A stretch of 64,000 nucleotides of DNA from Clostridium cuniculi (GTDB lineage Bacteria > Bacillota > Clostridia > Clostridiales > Clostridiaceae), in the NCBI RefSeq assembly GCF_004353185.1, contig NZ_SMUS01000003.1:1-64000 (forward strand), written 5' to 3'. Positions 51,962 through 62,227 of the stretch are shown in pieces. Each line of letters begins with the position of its first letter. The first letter of the stretch is position 1. The notes beneath the pieces are model-generated. The model made no database searches and was not told the DNA's origin. It worked only from the letters and a program-made list of their open reading frames with translations. Made by a program: the position numbers and the translations under genes.

Positions 51962-53368
51962 ATGGAGAAGAATAAGGTAAAAGACTTAACACAAGGTAAT
52001 GTATTCAAACTAATTTTAGGGTTTTCAATTCCACTATTATTTGGAATGCTATTTCAACAGTTCTATAGTATGGTAGATACAATTATTGTTGGTAAGTACT
52101 TAGGGGTTACTGCTTTGGCAGAAGTAGGTTCAACTGGGTCAATAAGTTTTATGATAATTGGTTTCTGTATGGGAGTTTGCAATGGATTTGCAATACCTGT
52201 AGCACAAAAATTTGGAGCACGTAATTATAAACTTTTACGTAAATATGTTTTTAATAGTGCAATATTATCAGCCATATTTTCAATTACTATGACTATAATA
52301 GTATGTTTGCTTTGTAGAAAAATTTTAGGGTGGATGAATACACCTGATGATATAATGGAGGGTGCATATAGCTATATATTCGTTATATTTTTGGGAATAC
52401 CAGTTACTTATTTATATAATTTATTAGCTGGAATAATACGTTCATTTGGAGATAGTAAAACACCACTTATATTTTTAATTATGTCATCAATAATTAATAT
52501 TGTTTTAGATTTAGCATTTATAATTATTTTTAAAATGGGAGTGGCTGGAGCTGCTTGGGCAACTGTTATATCACAAGCTGTATCAGGTATATGCTGTTTG
52601 ATATTTATGAAAAAAAGATATAGTATTCTTAAGTTTGAAAAGGATGAACTTAAGGTTAATGGACATTGCATGAGAAGATTATGTTATATGGGAATACCTA
52701 TGGGTTTACAGTATTCTATAACAGCAATAGGAAGTGTAATACTTCAAACAGCAGTAAATGGATTAGGTTCACTAGTTGTTGCAACAGTAACTGCAGGAAG
52801 TAAGATATCTATGTTTTTAAGTTGTCCATTTGATGCATTAGGATCAACGATGGCAACATATGCAGGTCAAAATGTTGGTGCAAAAAAATTAGATCGTGTA
52901 AATGAAGGGATTAAAAAGAGTATAATAATAGGATCTGTATATTCTATAATTGCTTTTGTAATATCTATTTTATTTGGAAAAACTATAGCTTTACTTTTTG
53001 TAGATAGAAATCAAACAGAATTGCTTTCAATGGTGAGTAAACAATTAATAATTACAGCAGCATTTTATATTCCATTGTGTTTTGTAAATGTAGTAAGATT
53101 TACTATTCAAGGAATGGGATATTCAACATTTGCAATATGTGCTGGAGTATGTGAAATGGTAGCTAGAACAGTATGTGGATTTGTTTTAGTTCCTATATTT
53201 GGATTTACTGCAGTATGCCTAGCTAGTCCAATTGCGTGGATATGTGCAGATGCATTCTTGATACCAGGCTATATAAGTGTATTAAAGAAGATGAAGAAAG
53301 AGATAAAATTTATGACTAAAGAAAAAGTTAATGATATTAAAGAAGTTAGTGCAGGTATAGATTTATAA
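51962..53368 (+). CDS. MATE-family efflux protein
   Basis: The 468-residue membrane protein has twelve predicted segments in two related halves, with the MATE landmarks FSIPLLFGMLFQQFYSMVD and PMGLQYSITAIGSV. MATE proteins export drugs or metabolites using Na+ or H+. AGAGGAAAAAGG precedes the ATG. It lies between carbohydrate loci and is monocistronic; the substrate cannot be predicted. Confidence 0.92.
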   Translation: MEKNKVKDLTQGNVFKLILGFSIPLLFGMLFQQFYSMVDTIIVGKYLGVTALAEVGSTGSISFMIIGFCMGVCNGFAIPVAQKFGARNYKLLRKYVFNSAILSAIFSITMTIIVCLLCRKILGWMNTPDDIMEGAYSYIFVIFLGIPVTYLYNLLAGIIRSFGDSKTPLIFLIMSSIINIVLDLAFIIIFKMGVAGAAWATVISQAVSGICCLIFMKKRYSILKFEKDELKVNGHCMRRLCYMGIPMGLQYSITAIGSVILQTAVNGLGSLVVATVTAGSKISMFLSCPFDALGSTMATYAGQNVGAKKLDRVNEGIKKSIIIGSVYSIIAFVISILFGKTIALLFVDRNQTELLSMVSKQLIITAAFYIPLCFVNVVRFTIQGMGYSTFAICAGVCEMVARTVCGFVLVPIFGFTAVCLASPIAWICADAFLIPGYISVLKKMKKEIKFMTKEKVNDIKEVSAGIDL

Positions 53369-53380
53369 ACTTTATATAAA

Positions 53381-53427
53381 ATGCGTTAAAAGGATAGTCT
53401 ATTGATTATTGTTTTAACGTATTTTTA
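53381..53427 (+). terminator. Terminator after the MATE gene
   Basis: ATGCGTTAAAA and TTTTAACGTAT pair around a 20-nt loop and a T-run follows. Confidence 0.8.
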
Positions 53428-53536
53428 TATTAAATTTGTGTTTATAAGAAGAGCAAAAATATATAAGTATAATACTATAAAGTTAAATTAATTTATATTA
53501 TAATGTTAATAAAATGCAAAAAGAATATTGAGGTGA

Positions 53537-54559
<1,023 letters not shown>

Positions 54560-54572
54560 TAGAAAACTATAT

Positions 54573-54615
54573 AAAAGAGAGTATTTTTAATGATATAAGA
54601 TACTTTCTTTTTTAT
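54573..54615 (+). terminator. Terminator after the LacI gene
   Basis: AAAAGAGAGTAT and ATACTTTCTTTT pair with G-U and a T-run follows. Confidence 0.75.
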
Positions 54616-54648
54616 TGTAATAAAAATACAAAAATAAATTTAGATAAA

Positions 54649-54713
54649 TTTTACTAAAAACGTTGAAAATTTTACTGTAAATATATTATAATCTTTATAA
54701 GAAAACGTTATCT
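54649..54713 (+). promoter_or_regulatory. GH36 promoter, palindromic operator and cre-like site
   Basis: The -35 TTGAAA (54663-54668) and -10 TATAAT (54687-54692) are 18 bases apart. TTTTACTGTAAA (54670-54681) sits in the spacer, with a half-copy TTTTACTAAAAA at 54649-54660. AGAAAACGTTATCT (54700-54713) is close to a CcpA cre site just after the start point, suggesting glucose repression. Confidence 0.7.
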
Positions 54714-54746
54714 AAAAATATTGTAGTAAAAGGAGTTAGTAGAATT

Positions 54747-56813
54747 ATGGGAATTTTAATTAATAAATCAGAAAATATATTTAGTCTTCAAAGTAAAAAT
54801 ACTTCATATGTATTTGGGGTAGATAGTGAAGGGTTATTAAGAAATTTATATTGGGGAAGTAAAATTCAAGATATTGAAGATTTTGATATGCCTATATTAA
54901 CTGAAGTATCAACAAATGACCCGGTATATGAAATTACCAGGGAAGAGTATCCTGTATATGGAAGTTTAAGATATAAAGAGCATTGTTTGAAAGTTACATT
55001 TTCAGATAAAAGTAGAGAGTTAGTTTATAAATATAGTGGATATGATATTAATGATGATGAATTAATAATAAAGTTAAAAGATTCTTACTATGATTTTAAT
55101 ATTAATCTTCACTATAAAGTTTATGAACAGTATGATTTAATAGAAAGATATGTAAGCATTAAAAATAATTCTAATGATATTATTGAAATTGAAAAAATAC
55201 ATAGTGGACAATTTCATATTCCTTATGAAGGACTAAATTTTTCAAATGTTCATGGTCATTGGGGAGCAGAACAACAAAGATTTATTCAAAAAGTCAACTA
55301 TGGAAAGATTGTTATAGAAAATAGAAGAGGAATATCAACTCATAATCATAATCCCTATTTTATATTAGATAAGGATGCAACTGAAACTACAGGGGAAGTA
55401 TTCTTTGGGGCTTTAAAGTTAAGTGGAAATTTTAGTGGAATAATAGAGCAAACTCAGTATGGTGAAACATTAGTTCAAATGGGAATTAATTCACATGATT
55501 TTCTAATGGAGCTTAAACCAAAAGAGGAGTTCGTTACTCCTGAAATTATAGCTGGATATAGTAATTCAGGTTTTGAAATTATGACTCATAACCTTCATAA
55601 TTTTGCAAAAGATAATATATTAAGAAGGGGATTAAGGCCAGTATTATATAATTCATGGGAAGCAACTGAGTTTAAGGTAAGTTGTGATGAACAAATAAAA
55701 CTTGCAGAAAAAGCTAAGGAAATAGGGGCAGAGTTGTTTGTAGTAGATGATGGATGGTTTGGAGAAAGACACGGAATAGATAATGGATTAGGAGATTGGT
55801 ATGTAAATAGAGATAAATTCCCTGAGGGGTTAGATCCATTGATAAAAAAAGTTAAAGATATGGATATGATGTTTGGAATATGGGTTGAACCAGAAATGGT
55901 AAATCCGTTATCTCAGCTTTATAAGGAACATCCAGAGTGGATATATCATTTTGAAACTAGAGAAAGTGATACATCAAGAGGACAATATGTATTAAATGTA
56001 ACTAAAAAAGAAGTAAAAGAATTTATTTATAATATGCTAGATAACTTGTTATCAACTTATGATATTGATTATATTAAGTGGGATGCCAATAGACCTATAT
56101 CACAAACAGCAGTTGAAAAGGATATCTGGTACAAGCATATAGAAGGAGTTTATGATATTGTAAGAAAGTTAAAACTTAAACATCCTAATGTGTTATTTGA
56201 AGCCTGTGCATCTGGTGGAGGAAGAATTGATTATGGTATTTTAGGTATATTTGATGATTTTTGGACAAGTGATAATACTGATGCTTATGATAGATTGTTT
56301 ATTCAAGATACTTATTCATATATCTATCCAATTAAGGCTATGAGAGCTTGGGTAACAGATTGTCCAAACTTTTTATCAAGAAGAATTATACCAATGAAAT
56401 TTAGATATCATAGTGCTATGATGGGAACATTGGGAATTGGATGCAATATATTAAAGTTTAATGAGAATGAAGTAAAGTTATCACAAAAATTAATAGAAGA
56501 ATATAAGGAAATAAGGCATATTATCCAAGAAGGTGATTTTTATAGATTAGAAAATACATCAAAAAATAATTATAAAATTTATCAATATAATAAAGATACT
56601 GAAAGTTTATTATTTGTATTTTTACCTCAAAGTTTAATTGGACATAGAGGAGTTAATGTTAAGCTTAGAGGATTGAAAAAGAATTCTAAATATCTAATAA
56701 AAATTAATGGAGAAGAAGTAATTAAAGCAGGAAATTACTTAATGAATAGAGGGTTAGATGTAAGGCTAAATGGAGATTATGCTAGTGATATTATAAGAGT
56801 TAGTGAAATTTAA
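54747..56813 (+). CDS. Alpha-galactosidase (GH36)
   Basis: The enzyme removes terminal alpha-1,6-galactose from melibiose- and raffinose-type sugars. The 688-residue protein has an N-terminal beta-sandwich (1-280) and a GH36 barrel (280-600). The nucleophile Asp lies in YIKWDANR and the acid/base Asp in DFWTSDNTDAYDR; FVVDDGWFGERH and FEACASGGGRID are further signatures. No signal peptide, so it acts on imported sugar, supplied presumably by the adjacent symporter. Single-gene unit with its own promoter and terminator. Confidence 0.93.
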   Translation: MGILINKSENIFSLQSKNTSYVFGVDSEGLLRNLYWGSKIQDIEDFDMPILTEVSTNDPVYEITREEYPVYGSLRYKEHCLKVTFSDKSRELVYKYSGYDINDDELIIKLKDSYYDFNINLHYKVYEQYDLIERYVSIKNNSNDIIEIEKIHSGQFHIPYEGLNFSNVHGHWGAEQQRFIQKVNYGKIVIENRRGISTHNHNPYFILDKDATETTGEVFFGALKLSGNFSGIIEQTQYGETLVQMGINSHDFLMELKPKEEFVTPEIIAGYSNSGFEIMTHNLHNFAKDNILRRGLRPVLYNSWEATEFKVSCDEQIKLAEKAKEIGAELFVVDDGWFGERHGIDNGLGDWYVNRDKFPEGLDPLIKKVKDMDMMFGIWVEPEMVNPLSQLYKEHPEWIYHFETRESDTSRGQYVLNVTKKEVKEFIYNMLDNLLSTYDIDYIKWDANRPISQTAVEKDIWYKHIEGVYDIVRKLKLKHPNVLFEACASGGGRIDYGILGIFDDFWTSDNTDAYDRLFIQDTYSYIYPIKAMRAWVTDCPNFLSRRIIPMKFRYHSAMMGTLGIGCNILKFNENEVKLSQKLIEEYKEIRHIIQEGDFYRLENTSKNNYKIYQYNKDTESLLFVFLPQSLIGHRGVNVKLRGLKKNSKYLIKINGEEVIKAGNYLMNRGLDVRLNGDYASDIIRVSEI

Positions 56814-56831
56814 AAAAATATTATTTTAAAG

Positions 56832-56892
56832 TAGATTATTAAATTCCAAATTTAATTTATAGGTTATTTAAGGGTTTAATAATCTATTTTTA
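56832..56892 (+). terminator. Terminator after the GH36 gene
   Basis: TAGATTATTAAA (56832-56843) and TTTAATAATCTA (56875-56886) are perfect repeats and a T-run follows. Confidence 0.8.
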
Positions 56893-56992
56893 TATATTTT
56901 ATAATAATGTAATTAATAAATTATTGTGTAAATTGACATCTTTAAAAATATGCTGAAATAAACAGATAAAAACTTAGTAAAATAATATAAAA

Positions 56993-57066
56993 TTTTACTG
57001 TAAAAATACTTGTAAAAGGTTTCCTGTTATGTTAATATATAAACATGAAATGTGAAAACAATTACA
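56993..57066 (+). promoter_or_regulatory. Symporter promoter with operator and cre-like site
   Basis: TTTTACTGTAAAA (56993-57005) is a perfect palindrome directly before the -35 TTGTAA (57010-57015); the -10 TAATAT (57033-57038) is 17 bases on. TGAAAACAATTACA (57053-57066) is one mismatch from a cre consensus. Confidence 0.65.
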
Positions 57067-57106
57067 AAAAATAAAAAATACATGGAGTATTTGGAGGGAG
57101 AGAATT

Positions 57107-58486
57107 ATGGGATTATCATTTAAAGAGAAGTATTCTTTTGGAATTGGTGCACTAGGAAAGGATTTATGTTATGCAATTGTATCTAGTTATTTAATGATTT
57201 ATTTTACAGATTCAATTGGACTAGCTCCAGCATTTGTAGGAAGTCTATTCTTAGTAGCAAGATTATGGGATGCAATTAATGATCCTGCGATGGGAATGAT
57301 TGTTGACAATACTAAGACAAAATGGGGAAAATTTAGACCGTGGATTTTAATAGGTACGTTGATGAATGCAGTGGTATTGGTGTTCTTATTTAAAAGACCT
57401 GAAGGGTTAGAAGGAACTTCATTATATGCTTATTATTCAGTGATGTATATATTATGGGGAATGACTTATACAGTAATGGATATTCCTTATTGGTCAATGT
57501 TACCTTCTTTATCTAAAACTAATGAAGAAAGAGCTCAGATGTCAGTTATACCAAGAATATTTGCAAGTTGTGCATGGTTAATAATGGGGGCATTTGGACT
57601 TTCTATAGTCAATACACTAGGAAATGGGAATCAAACTAAAGGATATGGATCTTTTGCAATAATAATAGCAATAATTTTTGCGATAACTTCTATTATAACT
57701 GTTGTAAACGTTAAAGATAGCAGTTGTAAAACAACAGAGATAAGTAAAAAATCAGAAAAAATAAGTTTAAAGAGAGCATTTAAAGTTATAAAAGAAAATG
57801 ATCAACTTATGGTATTTATAGGAGTAGTACTTGCATACAATTTAGTTGCTCAATTATCAGGAGGAATGTCAATTTACTATTTCAAGTATGTTGTTGGAAA
57901 TGAAAATATGTATCAAGTGTTTACAGCATTTGCTGGATTAGCTGAAATAGCAGCACTTATGATATTCCCTATGCTTTCAAAAAGAATGAGTAAAAAAGGT
58001 GTATTTAGATTAGCATGTTATTTACCAGCGGTGGGCTTAATAATACTATTATTTGCAGGAATTTTTGTTCCAGGAAATGCAGCACTTATAGCTTTATCAG
58101 GAATAATACTTAAGTTAGGTTCAGGATTCACTTTAGGAGCTACAACTGTTATGCTTGCAGATGTTATAGATTATGGTGAAGTAAGATTTGGCTCAAGAAA
58201 TGAAAGTATAATAGCTTCATTTCAAACATTGTTAGTTAAAACAGCATCAGCAGTTTCAGGTTGGTTAATAGGTGTTGGATTAACAATAGTAGGATATGTT
58301 CCAAATATAACACAAACTGCAGGAACAATATTTGGTATGAGAATACTTATGGTAGCAGTACCTTCAGTAATAACATTATTAGGATTCTTTATATATGTTA
58401 AAGGATATAAGTTACATGGAGAATATCAAGAAAAGATAATGAATGAGTTAAATAATAAGAGAGAAATTGAGTTAGAAGTTGTTTAG
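57107..58486 (+). CDS. GPH-family sugar:cation symporter
   Basis: The 459-residue protein has twelve membrane segments. The family motif of the melibiose/lactose (GPH) transporters is present near the N-terminus: DAINDPAMGMIVDNTKTKWGK with the conserved Asp and Trp-Gly-Lys. Members import alpha- or beta-galactosides with Na+ or H+. There is no EIIA tail as in streptococcal LacS. GGAGGGAG precedes the ATG. Flanked by GH36 and GH42, it probably imports a galactoside that either enzyme cleaves. Confidence 0.92.
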   Translation: MGLSFKEKYSFGIGALGKDLCYAIVSSYLMIYFTDSIGLAPAFVGSLFLVARLWDAINDPAMGMIVDNTKTKWGKFRPWILIGTLMNAVVLVFLFKRPEGLEGTSLYAYYSVMYILWGMTYTVMDIPYWSMLPSLSKTNEERAQMSVIPRIFASCAWLIMGAFGLSIVNTLGNGNQTKGYGSFAIIIAIIFAITSIITVVNVKDSSCKTTEISKKSEKISLKRAFKVIKENDQLMVFIGVVLAYNLVAQLSGGMSIYYFKYVVGNENMYQVFTAFAGLAEIAALMIFPMLSKRMSKKGVFRLACYLPAVGLIILLFAGIFVPGNAALIALSGIILKLGSGFTLGATTVMLADVIDYGEVRFGSRNESIIASFQTLLVKTASAVSGWLIGVGLTIVGYVPNITQTAGTIFGMRILMVAVPSVITLLGFFIYVKGYKLHGEYQEKIMNELNNKREIELEVV

Positions 58487-58519
58487 GTATTATAAATAAT
58501 TATAAACAACAATTTAATA

Positions 58520-58560
58520 AATGACAAATTGAAGGTTCAACTCTCAATTTGTCATTTTTA
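58520..58560 (+). terminator. Terminator after the symporter gene
   Basis: ATGACAAATTGA and TCAATTTGTCAT are perfect repeats and TTTTTA follows. Confidence 0.92.
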
Positions 58561-58594
58561 TTTAAAGAATATATTATTATAAAAATAAATTTGA

Positions 58595-58625
58595 TATAAT
58601 ATTTTAGTAAAATTTACAGTAAAAA
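58595..58625 (+). promoter_or_regulatory. GH42 -10 box and operator
   Basis: TATAAT (58595-58600) is followed by ATTTTAGTAAAAT and TTTACAGTAAA (58613-58623), the same palindrome as at the other genes of the cluster, here over the transcription start and close to the ribosome binding site AAGGGG. Confidence 0.6.
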
Positions 58626-58638
58626 GGGGTAAAATAAA

Positions 58639-60591
58639 ATGTTTTTAGGTGTTGATTATTATCCAGAACACTGGAATGAAGATATGTTAGAAGAAGACTT
58701 AAATAATATTATAGATTTAGGTAGTAATGTAATAAGAATAGGTGAATTTGCATGGCACATGATGGAGAGTGAAGAAGGTAAATTTGATTTTTCATATTTT
58801 GATAATGTAATAAATGAAGCTAAGAAAAAAGGATTAAAGGTTATATTTGGTACGCCAACAGCAACAATGCCAGCTTGGCTTGCAAAAAAGCATCCAGATG
58901 TTTTAGGTGAATTTGAAAATAATACTAAGAGAGTTTTTGGCGGAAGAAGACAATATTGTTTTAATAGCAAAACTTATCATAAATATAGTGAAATAATAAT
59001 TAGAGAACTTGCAAATCATTTCAAGAATGAAGAAGTTATAGTAGCTTGGCAAATAGATAATGAATTTGGGCATGAAGGTAGTGATGTATGTTTTTGTAAT
59101 GAATGTAAGAATGCTTTTAGAGATTACTTAAGAAAAAGCTATAATAATGATATAAATAAGTTAAATGGAATATGGGGTACTAGATTTTGGTCTCAAACTT
59201 ACAATGACTTTGATGAAATTCCAGTTCCAGCAAAAACAATAACTACTCATAATCCAAGTTTAAGAATGGAATGGGAAAGATTTAGAAGTATAAGTGTTGA
59301 AAATTATGCAAAATTACAAGTAGATATTTTAAAAGAAATATTAGGAGAAGATTCTATTATAATTCATGATTTTTCAGGTGGATATTTTGATAAAAGCTTT
59401 GACTTTTCAAAGGTAGCAAAACATATAGATGTAGTTGCATATAATAATTATCCAGTATGGGGTGGGCAAAGAGAGCCAATTCCTCCACATGAAATTGCTT
59501 GTGGTTTAGATTTTATGAGAGGTGCTAAAAGACAAAACTTTTGGATTACAGAAGCCATAATGGGAGCACAGGGACATGATGTTATAGGATATCTTCCAAG
59601 GCAAAATCAAGCTAAAATGTGGTCATATCAAGCAATGGCTCATGGATGTAATTCTCTTATGTATTTCAGATATAGAGGTGCAACTAAAGGGGCAGAGCAA
59701 TATTGTTATGGAATAATAGATCAAGATAATAAAAAAAGAAGAAAGTTCTATGAAGTTCAAGATTTCTTTAAAGATATGAAAGAAAATGAAAATGTTATAA
59801 ATAGTGAAATAAAATCAGAAGTAGCAGTTATTTATGACTATGAATCTATGGCATCATTTAGAATACAAAAACAAAGCTTTTTAATGGATTATAAAAATGA
59901 AGTATATAGATTATATAGGCCTTTCTATGAAAATAACATTAATATAGATGTTATTCCATCATATGTAGATTTTAATGAATATAAAGTTTTATTAATACCA
60001 ACAATGATTGTATTTAAGACTGAAGTTCAAGAAAAGATTAAAGAATTCGTTAAAAATGGAGGTAAAGTAGTATTTAGCTTTAGAACTGCAATTAAAGATT
60101 ATTATAATAATTTAGTATTAGGAGAATTAAATCCAAGTTTTTATAATGAGTTAATTGGAGGATTTGTTGAAGAAATAGAATCTCTTCAGGAAGGACAAGA
60201 TGTTAAGATTAAGGGGATAAATAACTTTGAAGGTATAGAAGGTACTGGAACTGTATTTAGAGATATGTTAAAGACTACTACAGCAGAAAGCTTATTTATG
60301 TATGATGATGAATTTTATAATCAATTATCAGCTATAACTTTAAATAAATATGGTAATGGGGAAGCTTATTATATTGGTACAGGTGTAGATAATAATACCA
60401 TGAATATAATAGCTAAGAAGATATTATCAGAAGCTAACATAGAATTTATTGAATCAGAATCTGGTATAGAAGTTGTTAAGAGATTAGTAAATGATGAAGA
60501 ATATTATTTTGTTATGAATCATACTGCATTAACAAAAGAGTTTAATGGAATTACTTTTAATTCTTATGAAAGTAAAATAATTAAGAAGTAA
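58639..60591 (+). CDS. Beta-galactosidase (GH42)
   Basis: The 650-residue enzyme has the GH42 order: a TIM barrel (1-380) beginning GVDYYPEHWNEDM, a trimerisation domain (about 385-590) and a small C-terminal beta domain. The acid/base Glu lies in WQIDNEFGHE and the nucleophile in WITEAIMGAQG. Cysteines in CFCNECKNAF probably help form the zinc site known in some GH42 enzymes. No signal peptide; cytosolic. GH42 enzymes prefer short beta-galactosides over lactose in many anaerobes. Confidence 0.94.
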   Translation: MFLGVDYYPEHWNEDMLEEDLNNIIDLGSNVIRIGEFAWHMMESEEGKFDFSYFDNVINEAKKKGLKVIFGTPTATMPAWLAKKHPDVLGEFENNTKRVFGGRRQYCFNSKTYHKYSEIIIRELANHFKNEEVIVAWQIDNEFGHEGSDVCFCNECKNAFRDYLRKSYNNDINKLNGIWGTRFWSQTYNDFDEIPVPAKTITTHNPSLRMEWERFRSISVENYAKLQVDILKEILGEDSIIIHDFSGGYFDKSFDFSKVAKHIDVVAYNNYPVWGGQREPIPPHEIACGLDFMRGAKRQNFWITEAIMGAQGHDVIGYLPRQNQAKMWSYQAMAHGCNSLMYFRYRGATKGAEQYCYGIIDQDNKKRRKFYEVQDFFKDMKENENVINSEIKSEVAVIYDYESMASFRIQKQSFLMDYKNEVYRLYRPFYENNINIDVIPSYVDFNEYKVLLIPTMIVFKTEVQEKIKEFVKNGGKVVFSFRTAIKDYYNNLVLGELNPSFYNELIGGFVEEIESLQEGQDVKIKGINNFEGIEGTGTVFRDMLKTTTAESLFMYDDEFYNQLSAITLNKYGNGEAYYIGTGVDNNTMNIIAKKILSEANIEFIESESGIEVVKRLVNDEEYYFVMNHTALTKEFNGITFNSYESKIIKK

Positions 60592-60636
60592 TATTAAAAA
60601 AATAAATATATTTAATATAGTTGTAAATTATTATTT

Positions 60637-60680
60637 ATAGCCTTAACCATTATTTTTATTTGGATAGGGCTATTTTTTTA
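60637..60680 (+). terminator. Terminator after the GH42 gene
   Basis: ATAGCCTTAACCA pairs with TGGATAGGGCTAT with mismatches and a T-run follows. Confidence 0.78.
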
Positions 60681-60731
60681 TTGGGGATTTTCAATAAGTT
60701 AAAAAATAAAAGAGATATATCAAATATTTTA

Positions 60732-60799
60732 TTGACAGGAGGAATAATAGTTGTATAATAGTTTGCATAGGAACTAAAAGGTTCGCATAGGAACTAAAA
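60732..60799 (+). promoter_or_regulatory. MarR-operon promoter with two phased operators
   Basis: The -35 TTGACA (60732-60737) and -10 TATAAT (60754-60759) are 16 bases apart. TAGTTTGCATAGGAACTA (60759-60776) has TAGTT/AACTA symmetry and is repeated as AGGTTCGCATAGGAACTA (60779-60796) exactly 20 bases later, on the same DNA face. Both lie over the transcription start. A MarR dimer could bind each. Confidence 0.75.
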
Positions 60800-60814
60800 T
60801 GAGGAGGGATAGTG

Positions 60815-61276
60815 ATGGACAAGTCTAAAAGTGGATTTTTAGCAGTTAATAAAAGAACGTTATTACTTGTAGCAGGTTTGGTATGGGGATTTGCAGGATT
60901 AAGAGTATTTACATTAGGAAGAGGAGATGTTGTGCTAAATAAAGGCAATATATTTATAAGTGTAGTTTTTTCAATTGCTATATTTTATATATTCTTTAAT
61001 TTTATATTTAAAAAAATATTTATAAAGCATGCTAAGAGAATTATAAATAGTAAATTACAGAAGCAATGTCTATTTTCATTTTTTGATATAAAGGGATATA
61101 TAGTAATGGGATGTATGATGACATTTGGAATAGTCATAAGAAATCTTGGGGTATTAAATCCTACGTTATTAGGAAACTTTTATATGGGGCTAGGGGCAGC
61201 GTTATTTTTAGCTGGTTTAACATTTTTAATAAGTTCAATAAAATTTGAAGAAACTAAAGCTAAATATAGTATGTAA
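60815..61276 (+). CDS. Membrane protein of unknown function in the MarR operon
   Basis: The 153-residue protein has four hydrophobic segments (about 15-32, 44-66, 93-110 and 118-138) with a basic cytoplasmic loop between the second and third. I do not recognise the family. The ATG at 60815 fits GAGGAGG seven bases before better than the adjacent GTG. It is first in an operon with a MarR regulator and an HsmA-like protein, behind tandem operators, so it probably belongs to the same response. Confidence 0.75.
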   Translation: MDKSKSGFLAVNKRTLLLVAGLVWGFAGLRVFTLGRGDVVLNKGNIFISVVFSIAIFYIFFNFIFKKIFIKHAKRIINSKLQKQCLFSFFDIKGYIVMGCMMTFGIVIRNLGVLNPTLLGNFYMGLGAALFLAGLTFLISSIKFEETKAKYSM

Positions 61277-61293
61277 CATTGGAGGTAAATTAT

Positions 61294-61725
61294 ATGAAAG
61301 GTTATGATTCATTTGAAATAGCTATGCTTATAAAAGAAATATATTCTAATACCATGGGGATAGTTAGTGAAAGCTTAAAGGAAAGTGGATTAACACATCA
61401 ACAAATAATGATCATTAAATTAATTGCTCATAGGGGACAAGTCACTGTATCTAATTTGTGTGAGGAAATGTCTTTAGCAAAAGGAACAGTTTCTGGAATA
61501 GTTTCAAGAATGGAAAGTATGGGTTATATTAAAAAAATTAAAAATGATGAAGATAAAAGAAATACTTATATTACTTTCTCGTATAAGGGAGAAGAATTTG
61601 CTAAAGAGTTTAGAAAAACTATAAATGATAGTTTTGATAATATATTTAAAAACTTTACAGAAGAAGAAGTTATAGAGTTAAAGAAAAATTTAACATATTT
61701 AAGAGATAAAATAAAAATGAATTAG
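61294..61725 (+). CDS. MarR-family regulator, HsmR-like
   Basis: The 143-residue protein has the MarR winged helix: recognition region VTVSNLCEEMSLAKGTVSGI followed by the wing KNDEDKRNTYITFS with the DKR motif. GGAGG before the ATG at 61294 sets the start. It lies between a small membrane protein and an HsmA-family protein. In C. difficile a MarR-type HsmR and membrane protein HsmA form a heme-sensing pair; the gene order here fits that. The tandem operators upstream suggest autoregulation. Confidence 0.85.
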   Translation: MKGYDSFEIAMLIKEIYSNTMGIVSESLKESGLTHQQIMIIKLIAHRGQVTVSNLCEEMSLAKGTVSGIVSRMESMGYIKKIKNDEDKRNTYITFSYKGEEFAKEFRKTINDSFDNIFKNFTEEEVIELKKNLTYLRDKIKMN

Positions 61726-61760
61726 ATAATTTATTTTAATATTATTGGAGGATGAGGAAA

Positions 61761-62156
61761 ATGAATGGAATGTTAATATTTGCAATAATTACTATAACAC
61801 TAGCATTATTATTTTATACAATTGGAGTTTTTGGAGAAAGAAAATCAAAAACTTTAAACAAAAAACATGTCATAATATTTTGGTTAGGATTATTGTGTGA
61901 TACAACAGGTACATTAACAATGTCTCAAATAGCAAAATCAGGTATAGAATCAATAGGAACTACAAGTCAAATGATTCATGGAGTAACAGGGGTTTTAGCA
62001 ATTGTTTTAATGTTATTTCATGCTGTATGGGCAACTTGGGTATTATATAAAAATAATGAGGAGCAAAAAGCTAAGTTCCATAAGTTTAGTATTATTGTTT
62101 GGATAGTATGGCTTGTACCTTATATTGTTGGAATGATAATAGGAATGGGAGCATAA
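61761..62156 (+). CDS. hsmA: HsmA-family (TIGR03987) membrane protein
   Basis: The 131-residue protein has four membrane segments: about 4-22, 37-52, 70-95 and 110-129. Histidines His36, His73, His87 and His107 lie in or near segments, as expected for b-type heme binding. The sequence beginning MNGMLIFAIITITLALLF matches my recollection of the TIGR03987/HsmA family, whose C. difficile member binds heme and protects against heme and redox stress. The ATG at 61761 is nine bases after GGAGG; the upstream start touches it. It is the last gene of the operon. Confidence 0.7.
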   Translation: MNGMLIFAIITITLALLFYTIGVFGERKSKTLNKKHVIIFWLGLLCDTTGTLTMSQIAKSGIESIGTTSQMIHGVTGVLAIVLMLFHAVWATWVLYKNNEEQKAKFHKFSIIVWIVWLVPYIVGMIIGMGA

Positions 62157-62227
62157 TAGAAGAAGTAATAAATAATATTAATATATATATTAATATCCCT
62201 AAAAAGTTAAAAATTTCAAAAAAACTC

